Counted from the first letter of the stretch, positions 52,446-61,781 are shown. The stretch: 64,000 nucleotides of DNA from an uncultured Paracoccaceae bacterium (GCA_947489325.1 CANLDA010000006.1:62001-126000); one strand, 5' to 3'. Numbers and translations: made by a program. The notes: generated from the letters alone by a model not told the origin.

Positions 52446-53339
52446 ATGACCGACCAGATGCTGGATCAGAAAGCGCGCGCGAGCGCATGGTTTCGTGAGC
52501 TGCGTGATCAAATCGTTGCGCGCTTTGAAGAGCTGGAGCACACACACGCCAACGGGCCTTTCAATGATTTTTCTGAAGGTCAGTTCGAAGTAAAGCAAAC
52601 CACACGCACGTCGGATGATGGGTCGGATGCCGGGGGCGGATTGATGTCCGTCATGCGCGGAGGGCGTGTGTTTGAAAAGGTCGGTGTGAATATCTCGACG
52701 GTTTACGGCACCTTGGGGGAGCGCGCCCAAGCGGCGATGGCTGCGCGCAAAGGCATTGCCGGAATGCAGGACGATCCGCGTTTCTGGGCGTCAGGAATTT
52801 CGCTGGTGGCACATATGCGTAATCCGCATTGTCCGGCCGTGCATATGAACACCCGTATGTTCTGGACACCACACGCGTGGTGGTTTGGGGGGGGGTCCGA
52901 TCTGAACCCATGCTTGGAATATGACGAAGACACTACGCATTTTCATGCAGTTCAAAAAGATCACTGTGATCGTCACAATCCGGCACATTATCCACGTTTC
53001 AAAGAATGGGCTGATGAATATTTTTATGTTCCCCATCGTAAACGGGCGCGGGGCGCAGGAGGCATTTTCCTGGATGATTACAATTCCGGCGATTGGGATG
53101 CAGATTTTACCTTTATCCAAGACGTTGGGCGTGCTTTTTTACCGGCCTTTGCCCCATTGATTGAAAAACGTCGGGTTCAGGATTTTGATGATGCCGACAA
53201 AGATGCACAGCTTGTGCATCGTGGTCTCTATGCCGAATATAATCTGGTTTATGATCGCGGCACGAAGTTTGGCCTAGAGACAGGTCACGACCCGGATGCC
53301 GTGTTGATGAGCCTGCCTCCGTTGGCAAAATGGGTGTGA
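52446..53339 (+). CDS. hemF: Oxygen-dependent coproporphyrinogen III oxidase
   Basis: The 297-residue enzyme shows the HemF signatures GGLMSVMRGGRVFEKVGVNIS (about 64-84), HMRNPHCPAVHMNTRMFW (about 123-140), WWFGGGSDLNPCLEYDEDT (about 145-163), GGIFLDDYNSGDWD and the terminal EYNLVYDRGTKFGLETGH. It uses oxygen to make protoporphyrinogen IX, the aerobic counterpart of hemN at 31 kb. The C-terminus ends at LPPLAKWV, some 25 residues shorter than E. coli HemF, compensated by a longer N-terminus; I think this is normal for the group. AGAGGGAAATGTA precedes the ATG. Confidence 0.96.
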   Translation: MTDQMLDQKARASAWFRELRDQIVARFEELEHTHANGPFNDFSEGQFEVKQTTRTSDDGSDAGGGLMSVMRGGRVFEKVGVNISTVYGTLGERAQAAMAARKGIAGMQDDPRFWASGISLVAHMRNPHCPAVHMNTRMFWTPHAWWFGGGSDLNPCLEYDEDTTHFHAVQKDHCDRHNPAHYPRFKEWADEYFYVPHRKRARGAGGIFLDDYNSGDWDADFTFIQDVGRAFLPAFAPLIEKRRVQDFDDADKDAQLVHRGLYAEYNLVYDRGTKFGLETGHDPDAVLMSLPPLAKWV

Positions 53340-53349
53340 TCAGAAAGCG

Positions 53350-53916
53350 TCAGGCGCTTTCTGCAAGGCGAATATCGCGACAAAGGTGGCGGTGCAGAGA
53401 TTCAATCTCTTCATTGTCCCCTCGAATAACGCAAATCTCGCGGATTGAATTTTTCAGGCGTACCCGAAGCTCTGCAGGCGTACCCGTTGTCTCTGGGCGC
53501 TTTACATAAATGCTTTTGACATCGTTCAGCGACAGTTTCATCGCCGATTTTGGTTCGTCACGACGAGACAGATGATAGATGTGAATTTCGCTGTGCCCTG
53601 GATCATACAGAACCTCACAGCGATGCCCGCGTGTTGCAAACGAATACACCGCAAGCCCAATGAGTGAGAAAGCGACAGCCAACAAAACCTTTGTCAGCAT
53701 TGGGTCACCCAAAGCGTTCGCGTTCGGGAAGGTCCATTGTACAAATGTCCCCATCACGATGATGATTCCGACGAAACGCACAACTGCTTCGTTGCGTTCT
53801 GAGTGCCTGAAAAACCCGTCAGCTTCGCGAATGCGATAACCTGCACCATTTTTCGAAGAATTAAGACTTTGCCAATTTGGCAGAGCCGTGCCGTCCATTC
53901 TGGAGACCATGTTCAT
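53350..53916 (-). CDS. Hypothetical membrane protein with two helices
   Basis: The 188-residue product has two adjacent hydrophobic helices (about 44-61 and 74-91) and then a soluble C-terminal domain. That domain, with CEVLYDPGHSEIHIYHLSRRDEP, MKLSLNDVKSIYVKRPETTGTPAELRVRL and NEEIESLHRHLCRDIRLAE, looks like a PH-like beta domain seen in small bacterial membrane proteins. GGAG seven bases upstream selects the ATG at 53916 over a longer frame from 54033. Function unknown. It ends 10 bp from the hemF stop and is convergent with it. Confidence 0.65.
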   Translation of the reverse strand: MNMVSRMDGTALPNWQSLNSSKNGAGYRIREADGFFRHSERNEAVVRFVGIIIVMGTFVQWTFPNANALGDPMLTKVLLAVAFSLIGLAVYSFATRGHRCEVLYDPGHSEIHIYHLSRRDEPKSAMKLSLNDVKSIYVKRPETTGTPAELRVRLKNSIREICVIRGDNEEIESLHRHLCRDIRLAESA

Positions 53917-54096
53917 GTCCCAACTCCATTTTGCTATCCCCAGATGCAGCTTCTGCGGGAAAAGTGGCAAAAAACGCGCAAAAGCGTGGTGAAGGGTGGG
54001 AATATTCAGGAAGATTTCAAGCTGGAGCGGCACAATCCATAAAAATAGCCTGAATGAAGCAAGGAATTTAAATCAAAACTACAGAAAAAAGCACAA

Positions 54097-55053
54097 TTAA
54101 CGCCAATCGAAAAAGCCATCACCTGCACGTTTGAGGAGAACACGCGCCATTTCGTGTCCTAGGTCGGCCGCATCCTGAACGGGTGCTGACATATCCTCAC
54201 TGATACTTTCACTGCCATCTGGGCGCAAAACTTCACCACGTAAGCGCAAAGTTGATCCCTCTAATGTGGCCAAGCCCGCGATGGGAGTTTCACACGACCC
54301 ATCCAGCCCGGCCAAAAGCGCACGTTCTGCGCTTAGACGCTGGGCAGTGGGGGTGTCATGAATCGCGGCAAGCAGATCGCCAGTTTGCGAATCATCTGCA
54401 CGTCGTTCAATGCCAATGGCCCCCTGGGCGATGGCGGGCAGCATGTCGTCCGGATTGATCGCCGAGGCGGCCTTATCCGCCATGCCAAGCCGGTTCAGTC
54501 CTGCCAGCGCTAAGAATGTGCAATCGGCCACGCCGTCGTCCAGTTTTTTCAGGCGGGTCTGCACATTCCCGCGAAATTCCACGACATTCAGGTCAGACCG
54601 GAAATGCAAAAGCTGTGCCTTGCGGCGCAAAGAGGATGTTCCGACAACCGCCCCTGTAGGCAAATCCGCAAGGGTTTTGACGGTTGGAGACATAAACGCA
54701 TCGCGCACGTCTTCGCGGGGCAAAAAGGTATCCAGAACCAACCCATCCGGTTGGGCTACGGGCATATCCTTGGTGGAATGCACGGCGATGTCGATATCAC
54801 CACGCAGCATGGCCTCTTCGATTTCTTTGGTGAACAGACCCTTGTTGCCGATTTCCTTAAGGGGGCGATCCTCGTCGATCATGCGTTTGTTGTCGCCGGT
54901 GGTGGTGATTACCACGACTTCGAATGCCTCAAGCGGCAAATCATGCGCTTTCGCCAATCGCTCCCGCGTCTCATAGGCTTGCGCCAATGCCAACGGCGAG
55001 CCGCGTGTGCCAATTTTCAGGGGCGAGTCGGGGGAAGGAAGCATACGTGTCAT
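54097..55053 (-). CDS. hemC: Hydroxymethylbilane synthase (porphobilinogen deaminase)
   Basis: The 318-residue enzyme has the HemC motifs [15 protein letters not shown] (about 12-26), [14 protein letters not shown] (about 85-98) and [11 protein letters not shown] (about 138-148). The dipyrromethane cofactor cysteine is C254 in [10 protein letters not shown]. It polymerises four porphobilinogens into hydroxymethylbilane. It is divergent from hemE across 99 bp with overlapping palindromes. Start at 55053; an ATG three codons later (55044) is possible since ribosome-site spacing is ambiguous. Confidence 0.96.
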   Translation of the reverse strand: MTRMLPSPDSPLKIGTRGSPLALAQAYETRERLAKAHDLPLEAFEVVVITTTGDNKRMIDEDRPLKEIGNKGLFTKEIEEAMLRGDIDIAVHSTKDMPVAQPDGLVLDTFLPREDVRDAFMSPTVKTLADLPTGAVVGTSSLRRKAQLLHFRSDLNVVEFRGNVQTRLKKLDDGVADCTFLALAGLNRLGMADKAASAINPDDMLPAIAQGAIGIERRADDSQTGDLLAAIHDTPTAQRLSAERALLAGLDGSCETPIAGLATLEGSTLRLRGEVLRPDGSESISEDMSAPVQDAADLGHEMARVLLKRAGDGFFDWR

Positions 55054-55076
55054 ATCCCCCGTCTAATCGCGCCAGA

Positions 55077-55105
55077 TTGTCCTGACAAGTCAGGAAGTCT
55101 TGACA
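55077..55105. promoter_or_regulatory. Overlapping palindromes and -35 element between hemC and hemE
   Basis: TTGTC-CT-GACAA (55077-55088) overlaps TCCTGA-CAAG-TCAGGA (55080-55095), followed by TTGACA (55100-55105) and a second TTGACG (55108-55113). The latter is 17 bp before GTGTAA, a plausible promoter for hemE. The palindromes sit where a dimeric regulator could control both hem genes. Confidence 0.4.
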
Positions 55106-55152
55106 TCTTGACGCTGGCACACGACCTAGCGTGTAAAGCAAAGAGGTGGATC

Positions 55153-56187
55153 ATGGCACAGACGAAAACAATCCTGCGGGCATTGGCGGGTGAAACCCTT
55201 GAAACACCTCCGATTTGGATGATGCGTCAGGCGGGGCGGTATCTGCCGGAATACCGCGCAACGCGGGGGCAAGCAGGGGATTTCTTGTCTTTATGCTATA
55301 ATTCAGAGCTGGCGGCCGAAGTCACACTGCAACCCATTCGCCGTTATGGATTTGATGCGTCGATCCTGTTTGCGGATATCCTGCTCTTACCTCAGGCGCT
55401 GGGTGCTGATCTATGGTTTGTCACAGGCGAAGGTCCGCGATTGTCGACCATTCAGTCACAAGCGGATTTTGATGTTTTGAAACCAGCCAGTGCCATTCAT
55501 GACAAACTGTCCCCGATCTATGAAACTGTGCGTATCCTGCGGCGTGAGCTGCCCGCAGATACCACATTGATTGGTTTTGCCGGCGCGCCCTGGACTGTGG
55601 CAACCTATATGATTGCAGGGCGTGGAACGCCTGATCAGGGACCCGCGCATGCGCTTAAAGATACCAAACCTGCACTGTTTGATCAGGTGATGGAGCGTCT
55701 GATTGAAGGCACGATTGACTATCTGTCCATGCAGATTGAGGCTGGGGCCGAAGTGGTTAAGCTGTTTGACAGCTGGGCCGGATCACTCAAAGGCGCGGAT
55801 TTTGATCGTTATGCGCTTGAGCCTGTAAAGCGCATCATTGCGGCGCTAAAAGCCAAACATCCCGACACTCCAATCATTGCTTTCCCTCGTGGTGCGGGAG
55901 AGAGGTATATTGGCTTTGCCGAGGCAACAGGCGCAGATTGTGTGGCATTGGATGATGGCGTCACGGCAGCTTGGGCTGCAGAGCACGTTCAGAAAGATGG
56001 ATGTGTGCAGGGCAACCTTGCGTCGTCACATATGGTCACTGGTGGCCAGAGCTTGGTGGAGGAAACACGCCGCATTGTCGATGCGCTGTCAAAAGGTCCG
56101 CATATTTTCAACTTGGGTCATGGGATTACACCGGATGCCGATCCTGAGAATGTGCAGTTGATGATTGATACGGTACGCGGGACCTGA
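55153..56187 (+). CDS. hemE: Uroporphyrinogen decarboxylase
   Basis: The 344-residue enzyme starts [38 protein letters not shown], with the invariant PxWxMRQAGRYxPEY opening (the Arg residues bind substrate carboxylates). It also contains [15 protein letters not shown] with the catalytic Asp (about 76), [12 protein letters not shown] (about 141-152) and [14 protein letters not shown] near the C-terminus. It makes coproporphyrinogen III, the substrate of both HemN and HemF in this window. GAGG before the ATG at 55153 fixes the start; the open frame extends through hemC antisense and is meaningless there. Confidence 0.97.
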   Translation: MAQTKTILRALAGETLETPPIWMMRQAGRYLPEYRATRGQAGDFLSLCYNSELAAEVTLQPIRRYGFDASILFADILLLPQALGADLWFVTGEGPRLSTIQSQADFDVLKPASAIHDKLSPIYETVRILRRELPADTTLIGFAGAPWTVATYMIAGRGTPDQGPAHALKDTKPALFDQVMERLIEGTIDYLSMQIEAGAEVVKLFDSWAGSLKGADFDRYALEPVKRIIAALKAKHPDTPIIAFPRGAGERYIGFAEATGADCVALDDGVTAAWAAEHVQKDGCVQGNLASSHMVTGGQSLVEETRRIVDALSKGPHIFNLGHGITPDADPENVQLMIDTVRGT

Positions 56188-56211
56188 GTGTCCCTACTCA
56201 ATTCTGATGTT

Positions 56212-56946
56212 TTAGCTGCTTTTCAGAATTCTGGCGACGTCGGTTTCTTTCACGGCGTCGCGTTCTAAATCCAGACCATTCTGAATATGAATCAGGTGAT
56301 GGCATACCTTTTGTTCGGCCAGTTCGGCATCGCCCGCGACAATTGCCTCAACAATTTGACGGTGCTCATCGTCCGGGCAACTTGAATTTCGGCTGGAGCC
56401 AAACAAGCCAACAATCAAGGATGTACGCGTTACCAACTCGCGGATCATTCGTGTCAGCACCGCGTTTTGGTGCCCTTTGGCGAGCACGACATGAAATTCA
56501 CCTGACAGGCGGATGATGTCTGTGCGTTCTTGCTGCGCGCGCGCGGCGTCTTCTTTGTCGATATGGGTGCGCAGTTGCGTGATGGCATGATCTGAAATGT
56601 TCTCAGCCAACTTGCGCACCACACCGGTTTCGATCATCAGCCGTGCGTCAAAAACTTCGCGGGCTTCGTCGGGGCTTGGGCAAGATATATATGCCCCGCG
56701 ATTGGATTGCAGGTCCACAATTCCCTGACTCCCTAGCAACAACAATGCACGGCGTACGCGCATTCGCCCCACCCCGAATGTTTCGCAAAGCGCCGCTTCG
56801 CTTAGCTTTGTGCGGGGGGCCAGTCGTTGCTCCATAACCGCCGAATAGATCCGATCAACAATCATTTGTTCATCGGCGTCTATATCGATTTTCTTGATGG
56901 ATGGTTTGTCGCTGGGGCGCATCTTTTGTCCAGATTTCTTTGCCAT
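56212..56946 (-). CDS. GntR family regulator with FCD domain
   Basis: The 244-residue protein has a winged helix (about 24-90, with TKLSEAALCETFGVGRMRVRRALLLLGSQGIVDLQSNRGAYI). An all-helical FCD effector domain (about 97-230) follows, with metal/effector-binding His and Asp residues in DARLMIETG, HVVLAKGHQN and DEHRQIVEAI. It is divergent from the HAAT-type importer operon across 186 bp holding TTGTTAACAA-type palindromes, so it most likely represses that operon until its small carboxylate-type ligand is present. Confidence 0.88.
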   Translation of the reverse strand: MAKKSGQKMRPSDKPSIKKIDIDADEQMIVDRIYSAVMEQRLAPRTKLSEAALCETFGVGRMRVRRALLLLGSQGIVDLQSNRGAYISCPSPDEAREVFDARLMIETGVVRKLAENISDHAITQLRTHIDKEDAARAQQERTDIIRLSGEFHVVLAKGHQNAVLTRMIRELVTRTSLIVGLFGSSRNSSCPDDEHRQIVEAIVAGDAELAEQKVCHHLIHIQNGLDLERDAVKETDVARILKSS

Positions 56947-57014
56947 ATCTTACATTAATGCCAAGCTGATGTGATTTACAATAGGCGCAAAAATTGTTGA
57001 TGTTAAGAATTTTT

Positions 57015-57038
57015 TTGTTGACAAAGATTGTTAACAAT
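57015..57038. promoter_or_regulatory. Tandem palindromic operator overlapping the importer promoter
   Basis: TTGTTGACAA (57015-57024) and the perfect 12-bp palindrome ATTGTTAACAAT (57027-57038) lie back to back; the first contains a TTGACA -35 hexamer. Binding here would block the promoter of the importer operon. Confidence 0.5.
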
Positions 57039-57132
57039 ACCTCAATCTAGGGTGCCAACGCCGGGATTCGCTCGGCCTTTGGCAAACCGGCAACCGCAAA
57101 AATGGTGCCTGAGATCAACAAGGGAGTGAACG

Positions 57133-58320
57133 ATGAAACGCAGAACGCTTGTAAAGGCATCTGTTGCGGCGGTGGTTGCTGCATCAATGCAGATCAGTAC
57201 CGCTTGGGCGGAAAACCCGGTTCTTAAGATCGGATTTGTCGGGGTGACATCAGGCCCTGCCGCAGCATGGGGGATTTCCAATCAACGTTCGATGGAGGCG
57301 CGCGCGGCGTGGCTGAACGAGATTGGTGGCTATACCATTGGCGGCACGACTTATGATATTGAGATTGTCTCGTTTGACGATCAAAAAGACCCCAAACGCG
57401 CTATCGCGGGTATGGAAAAAATGGCCCAAGAGGGCATTCACTATGTCGTTGGGCCAAACGTGGATGATGGCGCCGCTGCCGTGCGACCCGTGGCAGAAGC
57501 AAATGGCATTATGTATTTCCCATACGCTTTCCCTAAAGAGCTTTATACAGCGCCAGCATCTAATGCGATCTTGGGCATGGTGGCAAATTACCAGTCTGGC
57601 CCAGCGATTTACAAATATCTCATGGAAGAAAAGGGCGTGAAAACAGCGGCCTTTATCGCGGCGAATGAATCCGACCCGCTGAGCCAACGTGATGGTGGTG
57701 TGGCTGCGGCAACCGCATTGGGTATCGAAGTTGTCTCTGACAGCGTGACCTATCAGGTGGATACAACCGATTTTACACCGGTTCTGACACCCATCATGCG
57801 CACGCGTCCTGATTTGCTTGTGTTGTCAGGTGTTTCCCCTGCCAATGCACCACAGTTGATCCGCTCTGCGCGCGAGCTGGGCTTTCAAGGCGTGATTTCC
57901 ACGGAAACCGCACAGGACGCAAGCGTTTTGCGCGAAGGGGCCGGGGATCTGGCGAATGGGTTCATCTCTGTTGGCGGTGCCTCTACGCCAGAACTTGCAT
58001 CGGATGCTATGCGTGAATTCGTAGAGCGCTACACCACGATGTTTGGCGAATATAACGATGAGTCCAACACCAAGGTTTATGCGTTGGAATATATCCTTGA
58101 AACGCTTAAGGCGAACCCTGCGGCGCTCACTGATGTTGATGCGTTCCAGACAACCATGGATACTTTCGAAGCGCCGAACCCGTATATGGTGGGCGATGCC
58201 AAGCTGCGTTACGTCGGCATGTCCTCTTTTGGGCAAAAACGTCAGGTGTCGGTGCCATTGGTGGTGAATGTCTATCAAGACGGCGCATTTGAGACACTAT
58301 TTGTCGCTCAGGTTGACTGA
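57133..58320 (+). CDS. HAAT-type ABC transporter, periplasmic substrate-binding protein
   Basis: A 395-residue protein of the Leu/Ile/Val-amide-urea binding family. The leader MKRRTLVKASVAAVVAASMQ..AWA/EN carries a twin-arginine-like R-R-T-L-V-K pattern; cleavage is near residue 26. The mature part has PVLKIGFVGVTSGPAAAWG, VVGPNVDDGAAAVRPVAEANGI (about 112-133) and the hinge segments of type I binding proteins. It is the first gene of an operon with four transporter genes and a racemase. The ligand is not a plain branched-chain amino acid by context; a hydantoin, amide or amino-acid derivative is an inference. Confidence 0.88.
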   Translation: MKRRTLVKASVAAVVAASMQISTAWAENPVLKIGFVGVTSGPAAAWGISNQRSMEARAAWLNEIGGYTIGGTTYDIEIVSFDDQKDPKRAIAGMEKMAQEGIHYVVGPNVDDGAAAVRPVAEANGIMYFPYAFPKELYTAPASNAILGMVANYQSGPAIYKYLMEEKGVKTAAFIAANESDPLSQRDGGVAAATALGIEVVSDSVTYQVDTTDFTPVLTPIMRTRPDLLVLSGVSPANAPQLIRSARELGFQGVISTETAQDASVLREGAGDLANGFISVGGASTPELASDAMREFVERYTTMFGEYNDESNTKVYALEYILETLKANPAALTDVDAFQTTMDTFEAPNPYMVGDAKLRYVGMSSFGQKRQVSVPLVVNVYQDGAFETLFVAQVD

Positions 58321-58362
58321 GCCGGGCCTTTCCCCGACAGGCAGAAATCCGAGCAGATCTTT

Positions 58363-58386
58363 CCCCGAACCGCATCAGGTTCGGGG
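58363..58386 (+). repeat. Inverted repeat between binding-protein and permease genes
   Basis: CCCCGAACC (58363-58371), loop GCATCA, GGTTCGGGG (58378-58386). Hairpins here often protect the binding-protein mRNA or dampen downstream expression, giving more binding protein than permease. Confidence 0.55.
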
Positions 58387-58412
58387 GGCTTAACAAATAT
58401 ATTGAGGACCAA

Positions 58413-59282
58413 ATGGAACAGATTCTCGCCAATGGGGTCTATCTGGGCGCGCAATATGCGATGATCGCCCTTGGGCTTACCCTGATTTTCGCGCTTATGA
58501 ATGTGCTGAACTTTGCTCATGGGCAGATGTATGTTCTAGGTGGTTTTGTCACCTATACGTTTTATGGACAGATGGGGTGGCCCTTTGTGGTCGCGCTGGC
58601 AATGTCCTGTATCACACTTGCGATACTTGGCGCGTTGGTTGAAAGGTTTCTGTTTGCCCCGGTCATCAAGCGGTCCACACGCGACGAAAGCACGATGCTG
58701 TTGGCGGCTGCGATTGCCTTTTTCTTGGATGCCGTTGTGTTGCTTGTTTTCGGTGAAAAACAACGCGGCGTGCCCAAAATCGTGGATGGGGTGTTCAACT
58801 ATGATTTTCGTCTGATCATGCCCTATGACCGAATTCTGATTTGTGGTCTTGCGATCCTGTCCATCGTAACTTTTATCCTGTTCATGCAATATTCCAAAAC
58901 GGGTCGTGCCCTGCGCGCCCTTGCCCAAGATCGCACCGCGGCACAGCTGATGGGCGTGAATGTGGATCGGTATTCGATGGTTGGCTTTGCGCTGGGCGCG
59001 ATGTTGGCTGGGCTGGTCGGTGGCTTGCTGGTGACCATTACCGGTGTCAATTTAGGTATGGGCGGCCCAACATCCATCAAGGCCTTTATGATGGTTATGA
59101 TTGGCGGGGCAGGGGTGATCTCTGGCGCGATTGCAGGGGGGGTTATCCTCGGGTTTATGGAGGCAATTGGCCTCGCTGTTCTATCTCAATACGGTGATAT
59201 CACCTATTTGCTGATCTTCGTCTCCTTGATGATTTTCCTGGCCATTCGCCCGCAAGGGTTGATGGGCAAGCCGTGGGGTTAA
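58413..59282 (+). CDS. livH: HAAT-type ABC transporter permease (LivH family)
   Basis: A 289-residue permease with eight or so membrane helices. It starts with the family element EQILANGVYLGAQYAMIALGLTLIFALMNVLNFAHGQMYVLGGFV and has the ATPase-contact region SKTGRALRALAQDRTAAQLMGVNV (about 164-187), then VIGGAGVISGAIAGGVILG-like glycine helices. GAGG five bases before the ATG. It pairs with the LivM-type permease that starts four bases after its stop. The whole importer is arranged binding protein, LivH, LivM, LivG, LivF. Confidence 0.9.
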   Translation: MEQILANGVYLGAQYAMIALGLTLIFALMNVLNFAHGQMYVLGGFVTYTFYGQMGWPFVVALAMSCITLAILGALVERFLFAPVIKRSTRDESTMLLAAAIAFFLDAVVLLVFGEKQRGVPKIVDGVFNYDFRLIMPYDRILICGLAILSIVTFILFMQYSKTGRALRALAQDRTAAQLMGVNVDRYSMVGFALGAMLAGLVGGLLVTITGVNLGMGGPTSIKAFMMVMIGGAGVISGAIAGGVILGFMEAIGLAVLSQYGDITYLLIFVSLMIFLAIRPQGLMGKPWG

Positions 59283-59286
59283 GAAC

Positions 59287-60273
59287 ATGATGGGACTTTC
59301 TTCAAAACAGTTGATGGCTGTTGGCGTGTTTCTAGTAGCTCTTTTTGTGATCGTACCTGCAGTCATCGCCACCACTGGGCGTGTGGATTTCTATTACACG
59401 CTGACCTCAGTTGCGTTGCTGGCGATTGCCAGTTCTGGTGTTTGGCTGACGTTTTACATTGGGCGCATCAATATCGGGCAGGGCGCGTTTGCCCTGATCG
59501 GGGCCTATGTGTCTGCCATTCTGGTCACCAAGGCGGGTATGTCGTTCTGGGTGTCATTGCCTTTGGCCGGACTGTTCGCGGCATTGGTTGCAGTTTTGAT
59601 CGGGCTTCCAATCCTGCGCTTGCGTGGGGTTTATTTTGCGATGATCACTTTGGTGTTGACCCAAGTTGTCACGCTTACAGCGCTTGCATTGCCAATCACC
59701 AATGGGGCTAAGGGGATCACATCCATTCCGCTCCCTAGTGCCTTGTCGATATTTGGGCTGACTATTATCCCGGATTTTGCCACGCTTCAGAATCCGCGAT
59801 TGGCGTTTTACTTTACCGCCTGCACATTGATGGTTCTGACCTTTGCGGCGATGTACCGTCTGGTCAATTCGCGATTGGGACATCTGTGCCGATCCATGCA
59901 GCAAAACGAAGAACTTGCCAGCTCTATCGGAGTCAACATTTCCTACATTCGGGTGGTGGTCTTTGCGATTTCCTCTTTCGTGGGTGGCATCGGAGGCGCA
60001 GTCTTTGGATCAATCGCACAGTCGGTATACCCGTCCAGCTTTCAGGTGGCAGATAGTGTGAATTTCATGCTCAATTGCTTCCTCGGCGGCCTAGGATATG
60101 TCTTTGGTCCAATGCTTGGCACATTGGTGCTCTATTTCGGGTGGGACTTGCTGTTTGAATTCGGCAAGTATCAGATGCTGATTTATTCCAGCGTGCTGAT
60201 CATCCTGATGCTGTTCTTGCCCAATGGCTTGCTTAGCCTGCGGATATCCAAGCGCGGAGGAAACAGCAAATGA
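59287..60273 (+). CDS. livM: HAAT-type ABC transporter permease (LivM family)
   Basis: A 328-residue permease with many hydrophobic helices. It contains the FYIGRINIGQGAFALIGAYVSAIL element (about 56-79, N-terminal G-Q-G-A motif) and the EAA-like loop LGHLCRSMQQNEELASSIGVNISYIRV (about 197-223). Its end overlaps the LivG start by four bases (ATGA), so expression is coupled. An ATG immediately after the first Met (MMGLSS) gives a one-residue start ambiguity. Confidence 0.9.
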   Translation: MMGLSSKQLMAVGVFLVALFVIVPAVIATTGRVDFYYTLTSVALLAIASSGVWLTFYIGRINIGQGAFALIGAYVSAILVTKAGMSFWVSLPLAGLFAALVAVLIGLPILRLRGVYFAMITLVLTQVVTLTALALPITNGAKGITSIPLPSALSIFGLTIIPDFATLQNPRLAFYFTACTLMVLTFAAMYRLVNSRLGHLCRSMQQNEELASSIGVNISYIRVVVFAISSFVGGIGGAVFGSIAQSVYPSSFQVADSVNFMLNCFLGGLGYVFGPMLGTLVLYFGWDLLFEFGKYQMLIYSSVLIILMLFLPNGLLSLRISKRGGNSK

Positions 60274-61052
60274 GCGCGCTTCTTCAAGTCAAAGGTGTCA
60301 CCAAGAAATTCGGGGGCCTAACAGCCAACAACGATATTTCTTTTGATGTGGCGGAAAATGAAATCCTGTCAGTGATCGGCCCAAATGGTGCGGGAAAATC
60401 GACCTTGTTTAAGATGATTTCTTCGTTTTTACCCACCACATCCGGCGAGGTGCTGTTTCAGGGGGACCGGATATCTAATCTTCAACCTCATGCTGTGGCA
60501 CGCAAAGGTATTGTGCGCACCTTTCAGGAAACCACGATTTTCAAATCCATGACTGTGCGCGAAAGCATCGTTGTCGCCCAACATCTGCGCGCCAAGGCAT
60601 CGCTTGCGGGATATTTCTGGGGGAGCAAAACTGCCCATGATGACGTGCAATCCTTTGGTCAATATGCGGATGAACTGATCGATTTTTTAGGCATGACCGA
60701 CATCGCAAACGAGCAGGCCTCAAACCTGCCGCAGGGCAATCTGCGAGCACTGGGAATTGCCATTGGCTTGGCCACTGCTCCCAAGGTTTTGCTGTTGGAT
60801 GAACCATTTGCAGGTATGAACCATGATGAGACTATGACGATGGTCGATCTGGTCCGCAAAGTGCGTGATGACAGAGGCGTCACTGTTCTGCTGGTGGAAC
60901 ATGACATGCCTGCAGTTATGAATATTTCTGATCGGATTGTCGTGTTGAATTTCGGCGAAAAGATCGCCGAGGGCACACCAAGTGATATTCAGAACAACGA
61001 CAAAGTTATCGAGGCCTATCTCGGCAGCGCAGATGACGAGATAGGAGTGTAA
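60270..61052 (+). CDS. livG: HAAT-type ABC transporter ATP-binding protein (LivG family)
   Basis: The 260-residue ATPase has Walker A GPNGAGKST (about 36-44), the LivG-type F-Q-E-T-T element (about 79-83), a signature variant LPQGNLRALGIAIGLA (about 153-168, LSGG replaced by LPQG) and Walker B VLLLDEPFAGMN (about 172-183). The H-loop HDMPAV follows. It shares the cycle with the LivF ATPase, which starts four bases on. The divergence from the canonical LSGGQ is seen in other LivG proteins as LP(Q/Y)G. Confidence 0.9.
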   Translation: MSALLQVKGVTKKFGGLTANNDISFDVAENEILSVIGPNGAGKSTLFKMISSFLPTTSGEVLFQGDRISNLQPHAVARKGIVRTFQETTIFKSMTVRESIVVAQHLRAKASLAGYFWGSKTAHDDVQSFGQYADELIDFLGMTDIANEQASNLPQGNLRALGIAIGLATAPKVLLLDEPFAGMNHDETMTMVDLVRKVRDDRGVTVLLVEHDMPAVMNISDRIVVLNFGEKIAEGTPSDIQNNDKVIEAYLGSADDEIGV

Positions 61053-61055
61053 TCC

Positions 61056-61778
61056 ATGGCTACGATGTTGGAATTCAAGGATGTCGAGGTCTATTATGAT
61101 CATGTCTATGCCCTAAAGGGTGTGTCGATTGATTTGCAAAAAGGTGAAACCGTTGCTTTGATCGGGGCCAATGGGGCCGGGAAATCCTCTATTTTACGGG
61201 CGATCACCGGGCTTGCAAAAATCACCTCGGGGTCAGTGCATTTTGAAGGGGAACAGATCAACGGCCGTAACCCTGCCGAAATTGTCGCGCGCGGCATTGC
61301 TATGGTGCCCGAAGGGCGTCGCGTATTCCCATATATGTCTATTAAGGACAATCTGTTGATGGGGGCCTTTACCCGTTCGGATAAGGCCGGGATTAAGGAC
61401 ACGTTAGACAGTGTTCTGACACGATTTCCACGCCTCAAGGAACGCTACAGTCAAAGCGCGGGAACCCTGTCAGGGGGTGAGCAGCAAATGATGGTGATAG
61501 GGCGTGCCCTGATGGCCAAGCCACGCCTGTTGTTGTTGGATGAACCGTCCTTGGGTATCGCGCCCAAACTTGTGCAAGACATTGCCCGATCCATCGTTGC
61601 GATCAACCGCGACGAAGGCGTGTCCGTGCTGTTGGTAGAGCAAAATTCGCGTATGGCACTGTCGATTTCCAACCGGGCCTATGCTCTGACCACAGGGAAT
61701 GTGGTGATCGAAGGGAATTCGAAAAAGTTGCTGAACGATGATCGGATCAAGGCTGCCTATCTGGGCGGTGAGGTGTAA
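61056..61778 (+). CDS. livF: HAAT-type ABC transporter ATP-binding protein (LivF family)
   Basis: The 240-residue ATPase has Walker A GANGAGKSS (about 35-43), a LivF-type VPEGRRVFP element (about 85-93), signature LSGGEQQMM (about 135-143), and Walker B LLLLDEPSLGIAP (about 156-168). It ends YLGGEV. It starts three bases after livG; the racemase gene starts three bases after its stop, so the racemase belongs to the same transcript. Confidence 0.92.
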   Translation: MATMLEFKDVEVYYDHVYALKGVSIDLQKGETVALIGANGAGKSSILRAITGLAKITSGSVHFEGEQINGRNPAEIVARGIAMVPEGRRVFPYMSIKDNLLMGAFTRSDKAGIKDTLDSVLTRFPRLKERYSQSAGTLSGGEQQMMVIGRALMAKPRLLLLDEPSLGIAPKLVQDIARSIVAINRDEGVSVLLVEQNSRMALSISNRAYALTTGNVVIEGNSKKLLNDDRIKAAYLGGEV

Positions 61779-61781
61779 GGT

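Noticed and set aside
54604-55152. Long N-terminal extension of hemE
   Set aside because: It would translate the antisense of hemC. HemE homologues begin at the ATG at 55153, which has a ribosome site.
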